DNA of 64,000 nucleotides from Massilia sp. METH4 (GTDB lineage: Bacteria > Pseudomonadota > Gammaproteobacteria > Burkholderiales > Burkholderiaceae_D), in NCBI RefSeq assembly GCF_037094685.1, contig NZ_CP146614.1:5022001-5086000 (forward strand), written 5' to 3'. Under the pieces are notes generated by a model. It saw nothing but the letters and a program-made list of their open reading frames with translations, did no database searches and was not told where the DNA came from. Below are positions 35,364-43,390 of this stretch, one piece after another. Every line of letters starts with the position of its first letter. Positions within the stretch are counted from its first letter, which is position 1. A program made the position numbers and the translations under genes.

Positions 35364-36254
35364 ATGCAACGATCAACAGCCTTGGCCCTCGTCCTGAGTT
35401 TGACCTTTGGCGCGGCAAGCCTGCCGGCCCATGCGGCTGAAGATGTCGGTCCAACGGCGACCAAGCAGGTGGTGCAGATCCAACAAATCCGGAATGCTAC
35501 CGCGAAGATTCACTATGCAGGAAAGACCTTCCTACTCGACCCCTTCCTGGCGAAAAAAGGCAAGTATCCAGGCTTTGAAGGGACTTTCAACAGCAAACTG
35601 CGCAATCCGCTCATCGAGCTGCCAATGCCGGCGAACGAGGTACTGAAGGGCGTGGACGCGGTAATCGTGAGTCATACCCACCTAGACCATTGGGACGGCG
35701 GCGACCATCGCTTAATTCCAAAGGCAATTCCTTTGTTCGTACAGGATGAAACCGATGCCAAACTTATTCGCGGGCAGGGTTATACCAATGTCCAGATCTT
35801 GGATGAGAATACCTCCTTCGAAGGTGTACAACTGAGCAAGACTGGCGGCCAGCACGGCACAGATGAGATGTATTCCAACCAGCCGTTAGCCGAAGCGTTG
35901 GGCAAGGCGATGGGCATCGTGTTTCAGGCGCCCGGAGCGAAAACCATATATTTCGTCGGCGATACTATCTGGCGTAGCGATGTCGACCAGGCACTGGCAA
36001 AGTTCAAGCCCGACGTGATTGTTCTGAATGCCGGCGACGCCCGCATGGTCGGCTATACCGGTTCCATCATCATGGGTAAGGACGATGTGCTTCACGCCTA
36101 CCAAGGCGTCCCGAACGCGACTATCGTTGCGACGCATATGGATGCGATCAACCATATGACGCTGACCCGTAAGGAATTGAAAGAACATGTGAAGCAACAT
36201 GGCATTCAAGATCGCGTACGCATCCCAGAAGATGGCGAAGTTCTGAAACTTTAA
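35364..36254 (+). CDS. Secreted metallo-beta-lactamase-fold hydrolase
   Basis: 296-aa protein with a Sec signal peptide (residues 1-25, ending AHAAED) and the MBL metal motif SHTHLDHWDGG (HxHxDH), preceded by TAKIHYAGKTFLLDP as in UlaG-like/MBL-fold metallohydrolases. Later metal ligands are suggested by GDT (VGDTIW) and ATHMD. A periplasmic hydrolase of unknown substrate. GGAG lies 7 nt before ATG 35364. Codon use is less GC-biased than in the core genes, consistent with the acquired segment. Divergent from the GlxA-type regulator with 117 bp between starts. Confidence 0.88.
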   Translation: MQRSTALALVLSLTFGAASLPAHAAEDVGPTATKQVVQIQQIRNATAKIHYAGKTFLLDPFLAKKGKYPGFEGTFNSKLRNPLIELPMPANEVLKGVDAVIVSHTHLDHWDGGDHRLIPKAIPLFVQDETDAKLIRGQGYTNVQILDENTSFEGVQLSKTGGQHGTDEMYSNQPLAEALGKAMGIVFQAPGAKTIYFVGDTIWRSDVDQALAKFKPDVIVLNAGDARMVGYTGSIIMGKDDVLHAYQGVPNATIVATHMDAINHMTLTRKELKEHVKQHGIQDRVRIPEDGEVLKL

Positions 36255-36630
36255 GCGGCGCTTACCGCGTTAGATTGGTCCCGGACATGCGTCTGCGGAC
36301 CATTTTCGCTATCGACTGAATGTCCGCTCTTGGCCGAAGGCAGCCGGTCGCATTGCCAAAGTGTATGTGGGCGTTGCTCTGAGAAAAAGCCCGAGGTTTT
36401 GTTAAGCGGTCTCAGCCTGCTCGACCAGACGGCACTGCTGCCCCGCATCCTGCGGTTTTCCCAAGCGCACATGCTGTGGGTTGAAGGGCGGCTCTGGGCC
36501 GGAAGCTGCGGTACACTGGGCCACAGCAATCCGCTGCGGCGGTCATCAGCCTTCGCATTTCCTGCTGCGGCGAGCATCCGTCACATCGTGGCAAGTCCAG
36601 GAAAGCTCAGCGCAAGCAATAGTGCCCGGC
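36255..36630. other. Non-coding stretch between MBL gene and HD-like gene
   Basis: About 375 bp at the convergent junction of the low-GC segment with the core. Open frames on both strands are short and unsupported. No strong terminator, tRNA or recognisable attachment site was found, though this is where the right boundary of an acquired segment would lie. Confidence 0.45.
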
Positions 36631-37524
36631 TCACAGGCTGGCCAGCGGCCCCCACACCTGCTTCATCGACACGCGCAGTTCACCATCCTCCTCACCCAGC
36701 GCCGCGACGATCGCACAACCGCCCTCGCCGACGCGGCGGGGCAGCGGCACGCTGCACGCGCGCCCAGCGGCATCGCGCAGGCACAACACTTCCACGCCGC
36801 CGGCGTCACGGTGGGCAACCACGGCAAGCTCGCCGCCGGCCAGCCGGACGGCCGATCCCGGCGGAAACGGGCCGAGTTCCTCCCTGAAAGCCGCTGCCAG
36901 CTCGGCATCGGGCGCCTGTTCGAGCACGCGCGCCAGCGCGTCGTTCGGCAGCAGGGCGCGGCGGTAATTGCGCGGCGATACGCCGGCGCAATAGCGGTCC
37001 GCCATGCGCAGCAGGTGGGCGGCGGCCATGTCGGCGGCGGAGGAGGGCGCCGATGCATGGGGCGATGAATGGTCGAGCAGCAGGCTCGCGAACAGGTCCG
37101 GGTCGCGGGGGTGGGAGCCATGCAGGGCTTGGCCAGCCGGTTCTTCATGGCGCCCGGTCGCATGCAGCGCCAGCGCGGCGGTGACGACGGACAGCAGGTG
37201 GACCGGCCGCATGTGCAGGCGGCGCGCCACCAGCGCGGCGACGACCGCGGTCTCGATGCTGTGGCGCACCGCGTAGCTGCCGCCGACCTGGTTGCGCAGC
37301 ACGCAGGCCAGTGCCACGTCGGCCGACAGGTCGACGGCATGCAGCAGCTCGCGCGCGGTGGCGCGCAGATCCTCCGGCGCGTCGGGTTCCTCGTGGGGCG
37401 CGAGGTGAGCGCCCTCTTCGAGCCGGCGCTGCACCAGATTAAGCGCGCGCAGCACCGACGGCGGCGCCGCCGGGCGGGCGTCGCCTTCCGGTGGCGGCAG
37501 GTCGTGCAGGGCGGAGGAGGCCAT
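36631..37524 (-). CDS. HD-GYP/HDOD-like protein with degenerate catalytic motif
   Basis: 297-aa cytoplasmic protein. The central part reads like an HD-GYP phosphodiesterase: AVRHSIETAVVAALVARRL and later AAHLLRMADRYCAGVSPRNYRRALLPNDA, the usual region after GYP. The expected HD pair and GYP triplet are not seen (LALHATGR stands where a HHE/HD motif would be). It is probably catalytically inactive or strongly divergent. The C-terminal 80 residues form a separate beta-rich region (GSAVRLAGGELAVVAHR) often found in such proteins. 13 bp downstream of the aminotransferase gene on the same strand. Confidence 0.7.
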   Translation of the reverse strand: MASSALHDLPPPEGDARPAAPPSVLRALNLVQRRLEEGAHLAPHEEPDAPEDLRATARELLHAVDLSADVALACVLRNQVGGSYAVRHSIETAVVAALVARRLHMRPVHLLSVVTAALALHATGRHEEPAGQALHGSHPRDPDLFASLLLDHSSPHASAPSSAADMAAAHLLRMADRYCAGVSPRNYRRALLPNDALARVLEQAPDAELAAAFREELGPFPPGSAVRLAGGELAVVAHRDAGGVEVLCLRDAAGRACSVPLPRRVGEGGCAIVAALGEEDGELRVSMKQVWGPLASL

Positions 37525-37537
37525 CGCGCCTGGCCCG

Positions 37538-38746
37538 TCAGATGCGGGCCAGCCGTTCCAGCGCCTGGCCCAGGGTGTCGTCGCGCTTGGCGAAGCAGAA
37601 GCGCACGATGCCCGATTCCGTCGCCTGGCGGTAGAACGCCGACACGGGAATGGCCGCGACCTTGATCTCGCTCGTGAGCCATTCGGCGAATGCCGCTTCC
37701 GGCATGTCGGATATCGCGCCGTAGCGCACGCACTGGAAGTAGGTGCCGTCGGCCGGCAGCAGTTCGAAGCGGCTGCCCGCCAGCCCGGCCCGGAACAGGT
37801 CGCGCTTCTTCTGGTAGAAGGCCGGCAGGTCGCGGTAAGGCGCCGGATCGGCCATGTAGGCCGCGATGCCGTGCTGCATGGGCGCATTCACGCTGAACAC
37901 GTTGTACTGGTGCACCTTGCGAAATTCCACCATCAAGGGCGCCGGCGCGGCCACGTAGCCGATCTTCCAGCCGGTCGTATGGTAGGTCTTGCCGAAGCTG
38001 GAGACCACGAAGCTGCGCGCGGCCAGCACGGGGTGCCGGCTCACCGACGCGTGCGGCTGGCCGTCGTACACCATGTGTTCATAGACTTCGTCGGACAGCA
38101 CCAGGATGTCGGTGCCCTGCACGATGGCCGCCAGCGCATCGAGGTCGGCCGCGCGCAGGATGCTGCCGGTGGGGTTGTGCGGCGTGTTGACGACGATGAG
38201 GCGCGTCTTCGCGCCCACGGCGGCCTGCACCCGGTCCCACGGCACGTGGTAGCCGGCGTCGCCCAGCGCCATCTGCACGGGGATGACGGTGCCGCCGGCC
38301 AGTTCGACGGCCGGCATGTAGGCGTCGTAGGCCGGCTCGATGACGATCACTTCGTCGCCCGGGTGCACTGCGCACAGGATGGCTGTGGTGAGCGCCTGGG
38401 TGGCGCCCGCCGTCACCGTGATCTCCGCGTTCACGTCGTAGGCGTGGCCGTACAGGGCGGCGACCTTGTCGGCGATGGCCTGGCGCAGGACCGGCGCGCC
38501 CGTCATCGGCGGATACTGGTTGTGACCGGCGCGCATCGCTTCGGTCACCAGGTCGACCAGCTTCGGATCGCAGGCGAAATCGGGGAAGCCCTGGCCCAGG
38601 TTGACGGCGCCATGTTCCACGGCCAGCGCCGACATGCGGGTGAAGACGGTGGTGCCGACGGCGGGCAGCCGCGTCGCGAGGACGGGCGTCGCGGGGATCG
38701 GCGTCGCGGGCAGGGGCGTGGCGGTCGTCGGGTGCGGGCTGTTCAT
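37538..38746 (-). CDS. PLP-dependent class I/II aminotransferase (methionine/aromatic type)
   Basis: 402-aa fold-type I aminotransferase. AVNLGQGFPDF, NTPHNPTGS, LSDEVYEHMVYDG and the PLP-lysine motif SSFGKTYHTTGWK (Lys near residue 251) match the YbdL/kynurenine-oxoglutarate-type subgroup, which uses methionine and aromatic amino acids with 2-oxo acids. The first 25 residues are a low-complexity ATPLPATPIPATP repeat not found in most relatives; a start further in is possible. Apparent operon with the PIN gene upstream and the HD-like gene downstream. Confidence 0.85.
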   Translation of the reverse strand: MNSPHPTTATPLPATPIPATPVLATRLPAVGTTVFTRMSALAVEHGAVNLGQGFPDFACDPKLVDLVTEAMRAGHNQYPPMTGAPVLRQAIADKVAALYGHAYDVNAEITVTAGATQALTTAILCAVHPGDEVIVIEPAYDAYMPAVELAGGTVIPVQMALGDAGYHVPWDRVQAAVGAKTRLIVVNTPHNPTGSILRAADLDALAAIVQGTDILVLSDEVYEHMVYDGQPHASVSRHPVLAARSFVVSSFGKTYHTTGWKIGYVAAPAPLMVEFRKVHQYNVFSVNAPMQHGIAAYMADPAPYRDLPAFYQKKRDLFRAGLAGSRFELLPADGTYFQCVRYGAISDMPEAAFAEWLTSEIKVAAIPVSAFYRQATESGIVRFCFAKRDDTLGQALERLARI

Positions 38747-38771
38747 GATGGGGTAGGCCGTTGGTGTCGGA

Positions 38772-39260
38772 TCATTCTAGCGCACCGCCCGGCCCTGCGG
38801 GGAGGCGCCACTGTTCCGGCGGGATCACGGCGAACATGCCCGCGTTGCGCAGCCGCCGCGCGAGCTTCAGCAGGGCCTTGTCCTTCGTGATGAGCACCTC
38901 CGCGCCGGCGTCGCGCGCCAGTTCCAGGAACTTCTGGTCGTCGCGGTCGGTGCACACGGGCAGCCGCACGCCGGACACGGGCGGCGCCACCACCTTGATT
39001 AGCTGGTCGAAGCGCGCCGCGCTCGCGGGGCGGGTGGTGTCATCCAGCGGCAGGTGCGGGTAGTGCAGCACCACGTGGTATTCGTCGCGGCAGTCGGCGC
39101 GCGTGATCGCTTCCACGGCGCCGCTTTCGATGGCCGCCAGCAGGCCGGCCCAGCGCTGGTCGCGGAACACAAACAGGTCGAGGCACACATTGGTGTCGAT
39201 GACGATGCGCTGGGGCGTGGCGGGTACCGCCGGGTTCGTTTCGGGTAAAACAGGTATCAT
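38772..39260 (-). CDS. PIN-domain protein (putative toxin-type ribonuclease)
   Basis: 162-aa PIN domain: [15 protein letters not shown] (first acidic residue), [12 protein letters not shown], and [28 protein letters not shown] (the later acidic residues). This is the PIN_3/COG1569 type, annotated in many genomes as a toxin component. No antitoxin gene adjoins it: upstream is yaaA on the other strand, 38 bp away, and downstream is an aminotransferase. It may therefore be a housekeeping nuclease. ATG 39260 lacks a clear Shine-Dalgarno. Confidence 0.8.
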   Translation of the reverse strand: MIPVLPETNPAVPATPQRIVIDTNVCLDLFVFRDQRWAGLLAAIESGAVEAITRADCRDEYHVVLHYPHLPLDDTTRPASAARFDQLIKVVAPPVSGVRLPVCTDRDDQKFLELARDAGAEVLITKDKALLKLARRLRNAGMFAVIPPEQWRLPAGPGGALE

Positions 39261-39298
39261 GCAGGAAATTGTTTCTGAGTAGATTAGTTTCGAATCAT

Positions 39299-40066
39299 AT
39301 GCTGATAGTGCTTTCCCCCGCAAAGAGTCTTGACCTCGACACCCCGCCCACCACCGATATCGCCACCCGGCCAAGCTTCCTGGATCACTCCGCGCAGCTG
39401 ATCGAGCGCATGCGCGAATTCTCGCCGCACGAACTGGCCGAGCTGATGGACCTGTCCGACGCGCTGTCCACCCTGAACGTGGGCCGCTATGCTTCGTGGA
39501 CGATGGATACGGCGCACGCGCGGCAGGCCGTGATGACCTTCAACGGCGACGTGTACGACGGCCTTGACGCGCGCACGTTGACGCCGGCCCAGCTCGACTA
39601 CACGCAGGGCCGCGTGCGCATCCTGTCGGGCCTGTACGGCCTGCTGCGCCCGCTGGACCTGATCCACCCGCATCGGCTGGAAATGGGCACGCGCCTGAAG
39701 AATGCCCGCGGCAAGGACTTGTATGCGTTCTGGGGCGACCTGATCACGCAGGAATTGAACGGTGCTGCGCAGGAGCAGGGCGCGCGCTGGCTGGTCAATT
39801 GCGCGTCCGAGGAATACTTCAAGTCGGTGCGGCCGGCCAAGCTGGCCGTGCCGGTCATCACGCCCGTGTTCGAGGAATACAAGAACGGGAAATACAAGAT
39901 CATCTCATTCTACGCCAAGCGCGCGCGGGGCATGCTGGCCCGCTATGCGGCGGTGAACGGCATAACCGATCCGGAGGAGCTGAAGAATTTCGACGTGGAC
40001 GGGTATGCGTTCGCGCCGGAAGCGTCGAACGACGAGAAGTGGGTGTTCCGGCGGAACGCGGCCTGA
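39299..40066 (+). CDS. yaaA: Peroxide stress protein YaaA (DUF328)
   Basis: 255-aa protein: [17 protein letters not shown] at the start, [20 protein letters not shown] and [20 protein letters not shown] are characteristic of YaaA. YaaA limits iron-dependent damage during peroxide stress in E. coli. The frame is open 10 codons upstream, but ATG 39299 gives the conserved N-terminus. Normal length. Confidence 0.93.
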   Translation: MLIVLSPAKSLDLDTPPTTDIATRPSFLDHSAQLIERMREFSPHELAELMDLSDALSTLNVGRYASWTMDTAHARQAVMTFNGDVYDGLDARTLTPAQLDYTQGRVRILSGLYGLLRPLDLIHPHRLEMGTRLKNARGKDLYAFWGDLITQELNGAAQEQGARWLVNCASEEYFKSVRPAKLAVPVITPVFEEYKNGKYKIISFYAKRARGMLARYAAVNGITDPEELKNFDVDGYAFAPEASNDEKWVFRRNAA

Positions 40067-40142
40067 GGCGGTGCAGCAGGACTGCTGGTCACGGGGCCGG
40101 CAGCGCATTCAGTCGACGCGAGCTCGGGATCGGACCAGTCCA

Positions 40143-40392
40143 GCAGGCGGCGAGCAGTGCTCGCCGAAACCCCTGCTTCATCCAGTCGCTGGCTGGCAAG
40201 CCAGCGCCGTTCCGCAGGCGGCGAGCATGCTCGCCGAAACCCCTGCTTCATCCAGTCGCTGGCTTGCAAGCCAGCGCCGTTCCGCAGGCGGCGAGCAGTG
40301 CTCGCCGAAACCCCTGCTTCATCCAGTCGCTGGCTGGCAGGCCAGCGCCGTTCCGCAGGCGGCGAGCAGTGCTCGCCGAAACCCCTGCTTCA
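40143..40392. repeat. 71-bp tandem repeat array (3.5 units) at yaaA/bamD junction
   Basis: Units at 40143-40213, 40214-40283, 40284-40354 and a partial copy at 40355-40392 share GCAGGCGGCGAGCAGTGCTC..., differing at few positions. Each unit has two palindromes: GGCGAGCA-G-TGCTCGCC (GGCGAGCATGCTCGCC in unit 2) and CGCTGGCT-nnnn-AGCCAGCG (a perfect 20-bp palindrome in unit 2). The array lies between convergent genes and its last unit supplies the bamD stop codon. Probably a REP-like structured repeat serving as a 3'-end stabiliser or bidirectional terminator. Confidence 0.9.
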
Positions 40393-41193
40393 CCCCCAGA
40401 ACTTCCACCACTTGCGTTCGGGCTTCGGCGCGCCTTCGTCGAAGAACTTGCTGTTCGGGAAGTTCATCTTGAACACCCGCATCGCGTCGTCGCGCAGTGC
40501 GACATTGCCCAGCTTGTCGTAGCTGCGGATCATGATCCACAGCGCTTCCTCGATGGCCGGCGAATCCTTGTAGTCGCGCAGCGCGTCCATCGCGCGGTTC
40601 GCAGCCGCCAGGTAGGCGCCGCGGCGGTAGTAGTAGCGCGCCACATAGACTTCATACGTCGCCATCGCGTTGATCAGGTACTTCATGCGATCGATCGCAT
40701 CCGGCGTGTATTTGCTTTCCGGGAATTTGTCGACCAGCGCCCTGAACGCGGCGAAGGCTTCGCGCGTCGCCTTTGGATCCCGCTCGGCGGGATCCTGCTC
40801 GTACACGAAGTTCAGCAGGCCGATCTGGTCGTTGAAATTGATCAGCCCGCGCAGGTAATACATGTAATCGACGTTCGGGTGATTCGGGTGCAGCTTGATG
40901 AAACGCTCCACGGCGGCCAGCGCCTGGGCCTGGTCCTGCGCCTTGTAGTAGGCGTAAGCCACTTCGAGCTGGGCCTGTTGCGCATACACGCCGAACGGGT
41001 AGCTCGCTTCCAGCTTGTTGAACAACTGGATTGCCCGCTCATAATGCTGTCCAGCCAATTCTTCCTTGGCCTCCGAGTATAATTTCGAAGCGGACCAGCC
41101 TTTGGTTTCATCCGCCTGTTCCGGTAACAGGCTGCAAGCCGACAGGCTGGCGAACAAAACGGTTGCCGCGACTACCTTCAATTTTTTTTGCAT
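40390..41193 (-). CDS. bamD: Outer membrane assembly lipoprotein BamD (ComL)
   Basis: 267-aa lipoprotein of the BAM complex, which folds beta-barrel proteins into the outer membrane. The signal peptide ends in lipobox LSAC (about residue 20). TPR-type repeats span about 35-245 (for example HYERAIQLFNKLEASYPFG, DYMYYLRGLINFND). ATG 41193 gives the normal N-terminus MQKKLKVVAATVLFAS. Divergent from rluD with 64 bp between starts. The stop codon is contributed by the adjacent repeat array. Confidence 0.95.
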   Translation of the reverse strand: MQKKLKVVAATVLFASLSACSLLPEQADETKGWSASKLYSEAKEELAGQHYERAIQLFNKLEASYPFGVYAQQAQLEVAYAYYKAQDQAQALAAVERFIKLHPNHPNVDYMYYLRGLINFNDQIGLLNFVYEQDPAERDPKATREAFAAFRALVDKFPESKYTPDAIDRMKYLINAMATYEVYVARYYYRRGAYLAAANRAMDALRDYKDSPAIEEALWIMIRSYDKLGNVALRDDAMRVFKMNFPNSKFFDEGAPKPERKWWKFWG

Positions 41194-41257
41194 GTTTTCG
41201 TGCAAGAAGACGTTTAAACAAGATACGACCTGGCTGATTATAGCCGATGGGAATGCT

Positions 41258-42370
41258 GTGATATTGAATCCTGAGCCGAAGCCGGCAGAACAAGCACAAG
41301 ACAACGCACTCGACCACGCGATCGACGACGATGCGGAGGCCGATTTCGAGGGCGATGTCCTCGATGAAGACGTTGGCCCTGCCGACCCGCTGGCCCCGAT
41401 CGAACTGAACCTGACGCCCGACGTGTGCGGCGAACGCCTCGACAAGGTCGTGGCGAAGCTGGTGCCGCAATTCTCGCGCGGCCGCCTGCAAAGCTGGATC
41501 GAGGATGGCTTCGTGACCGTCGACGGCAAGCCGGCCAAGGTGCGCGCCACGGTGTATGGCGACGAGAAGATCGTGGTGCTGCCGCAGGCCGCGCCCGAGG
41601 ACGTGGCATTCGCGCCGGAGCCGATCGATATCGACGTGGTGTACGAGGATGACCACCTGATCGTCATCAACAAGCCGGCCGGCCTGGTCGTGCACCCGGG
41701 CGCGGGCAACTGGTCCGGCACCCTGCTCAACGGCCTGCTGCACCGCTGGCCGCAGCTGGGCGGCGTGCCGCGCGCCGGCATCGTGCACCGGCTGGACAAG
41801 GATACCAGCGGCCTGATGGTCATCGGCAAGGACCTGGCAACGCAGACGGACCTCGTGCGCCAGTTGCAGGCGCGCAGCGTCAAGCGCGAATACTGGGCGC
41901 TGGCCTGGGGCACGCCGCGGCTGTCCGGCACCATCGACGCGCCGATGGGCCGCCACCAGCGCGACCGCGTGAAGATGGCCGTGTCGACGGGCCTGGGTGC
42001 GAAGCCCGCCATTACCCACTACGAGCGCCTGGCCTCCGGCGAGCTGGATCGCCGCCCCGTGAGCCTCGTGCAATGCCGCCTGGAGACGGGCCGCACCCAC
42101 CAGATCCGCGTCCACATGGCGCACCTGGGCTACCCGCTGGTGGGCGACTATGTGTATGGCAAGCCGCACCTCACGGGTGTGTTCCACCGCCAGGCCTTGC
42201 AGGCGCGCCGCCTCGGCCTCGTGCACCCGGCCACCGGCGAGCACTGCGAGTGGGAAATCATGCTGGCCGATGACTTCCGCGCGCTGCTGGAGGAATGCGG
42301 CATTGATGAAGAAGCGCTGCACCGGGACCCTGACGGGGAATTCGAGGACGACGACTACGACGACGCATGA
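41258..42370 (+). CDS. rluD: 23S rRNA pseudouridine synthase RluD
   Basis: 370-aa pseudouridine synthase acting on helix 69 of 23S rRNA. After an acidic N-terminal tail comes an S4 domain (about 50-110, ERLDKVVAKLVPQFSRGRLQ) and the RluA-type catalytic domain with HRLDKDTSGLMV, whose Asp is catalytic, and GRTHQIRVHM. The start is uncertain: GTG 41258 (GGGA 6 nt upstream) is preferred over TTG 41264 or ATG 41192, which would overlap the divergent bamD start. The C-terminus has an acidic tail (EFEDDDYDDA). ATGA overlap with pgeF. Confidence 0.92.
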   Translation: MILNPEPKPAEQAQDNALDHAIDDDAEADFEGDVLDEDVGPADPLAPIELNLTPDVCGERLDKVVAKLVPQFSRGRLQSWIEDGFVTVDGKPAKVRATVYGDEKIVVLPQAAPEDVAFAPEPIDIDVVYEDDHLIVINKPAGLVVHPGAGNWSGTLLNGLLHRWPQLGGVPRAGIVHRLDKDTSGLMVIGKDLATQTDLVRQLQARSVKREYWALAWGTPRLSGTIDAPMGRHQRDRVKMAVSTGLGAKPAITHYERLASGELDRRPVSLVQCRLETGRTHQIRVHMAHLGYPLVGDYVYGKPHLTGVFHRQALQARRLGLVHPATGEHCEWEIMLADDFRALLEECGIDEEALHRDPDGEFEDDDYDDA

Positions 42371-43158
42371 CAGACAAAACCGCCACCCAATGGTTGTTCC
42401 CCGACTGGCCCGACCTGCCGGAAAACGTGGGCGTGCTGTGCACCACCCGCCGCGGCGGCGTGAGCCCGGCGCCCTATGACGATGGCCAGGGCAAGGGTGG
42501 CCTGAACCTGGGCCTGCACGTGGGCGACGCGCCCAAGTGCGTGGAGCGCAACCGCGACATCCTGCGCGCCGAACTGCCGGCCGAGCCGGTATGGCTCACG
42601 CAGGTGCACGGTACCCGGGTGCTGGACGCGGGCACCGTCGACATGGAGGGGGAACCGCCGGTCGCCGACGCGAGTTTTACCCGCGAGCGTGGCGTCATCT
42701 GCACGGTCCTGACGGCCGATTGCCTGCCCGTGCTGCTGTGCGACGCACAAGGGCGCACGATCGGCGCCGTGCACGCCGGCTGGCGCGGCCTGGCCGACGG
42801 CGTGCTCCACGAAACGGTGGCAGCGATGCGCGACGCCGGCGCGGGCGAGCTGATGGCCTGGCTGGGGGCCGCGATCGGCCCGAACCGCTTCGAAGTGGGG
42901 GCGGACGTGCTCGAAGCCTTCGTGCGCCGCCCCGGTGTTGCCGCGGCCGATATCCAGGCCGCGTTTACGCCGATCGGCGGCAAGCCCGGCAAGTATTTCG
43001 CCGACCTGTATGCGCTGGCCCGGCTGGCGCTGGCCGAGGTGGGCGTGCGGCGCGTGTGGGGCGGCGATTTCTGCACCGTCTCCAATTCCGGCCGTTTCTA
43101 TTCCTACCGCCGCGACGGCGTCACCGGCCGCCAGGCAAGCCTCATCTGGCTGAAGTGA
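42367..43158 (+). CDS. pgeF: Polyphenol oxidase/laccase-domain protein PgeF (YfiH family)
   Basis: 263-aa protein of the multicopper-like DUF152/YfiH family, now known as peptidoglycan editing factor, removing misincorporated serine from precursors. Motifs: LTQVHGTRV, DCLPVLLCD, IGAVHAGWRGLADGV (metal-binding HAGWRG) and GAAIGPNRFEVG. Coupled to rluD by a 4-bp overlap, a common arrangement in betaproteobacteria. Confidence 0.92.
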   Translation: MTDKTATQWLFPDWPDLPENVGVLCTTRRGGVSPAPYDDGQGKGGLNLGLHVGDAPKCVERNRDILRAELPAEPVWLTQVHGTRVLDAGTVDMEGEPPVADASFTRERGVICTVLTADCLPVLLCDAQGRTIGAVHAGWRGLADGVLHETVAAMRDAGAGELMAWLGAAIGPNRFEVGADVLEAFVRRPGVAAADIQAAFTPIGGKPGKYFADLYALARLALAEVGVRRVWGGDFCTVSNSGRFYSYRRDGVTGRQASLIWLK

Positions 43159-43159
43159 A

Positions 43160-43354
43160 TCATGGCTCCGGAGTGCGCTCGCGCTCCCGCCGCCGGCGCT
43201 TCTCCATTCGCCGCTTCCCGCCAGTCACATAGAGTAGAATTCCGAGAGGTAGAACGCAGTACAGCAGGAAAGTCATGATGCCTGCGACGACCGTCGGCTC
43301 GGTGAACGACATCAGCAGCACGACGTAGATCCAGGCAAGAGCAACGATCAGCAT
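43160..43354 (-). CDS. Small membrane protein, unknown function
   Basis: 64-aa protein with two TM helices (about residues 2-20 and 24-43), then a very basic tail (GGKRRMEKRRRRERER). Starts only 36 bp from the divergent phaC start and ends 1 bp from the pgeF stop. No ribosome-binding site is obvious. It may be real (such small basic membrane proteins are common) or a shadow of the phaC promoter region. Confidence 0.5.
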   Translation of the reverse strand: MLIVALAWIYVVLLMSFTEPTVVAGIMTFLLYCVLPLGILLYVTGGKRRMEKRRRRERERTPEP

Positions 43355-43390
43355 CGGTAGTTTCGATTGACAATTTTCAATGGAATATAC

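Noticed and set aside
36251..36577. 108-aa minus-strand ORF after the MBL gene
   Set aside because: Low-complexity content, overlaps the MBL stop, no start signal; treated as non-coding.
40143..40392. CRISPR-like array
   Set aside because: Units are direct 71-bp copies with no variable spacers; the repeats are continuous and internally palindromic.
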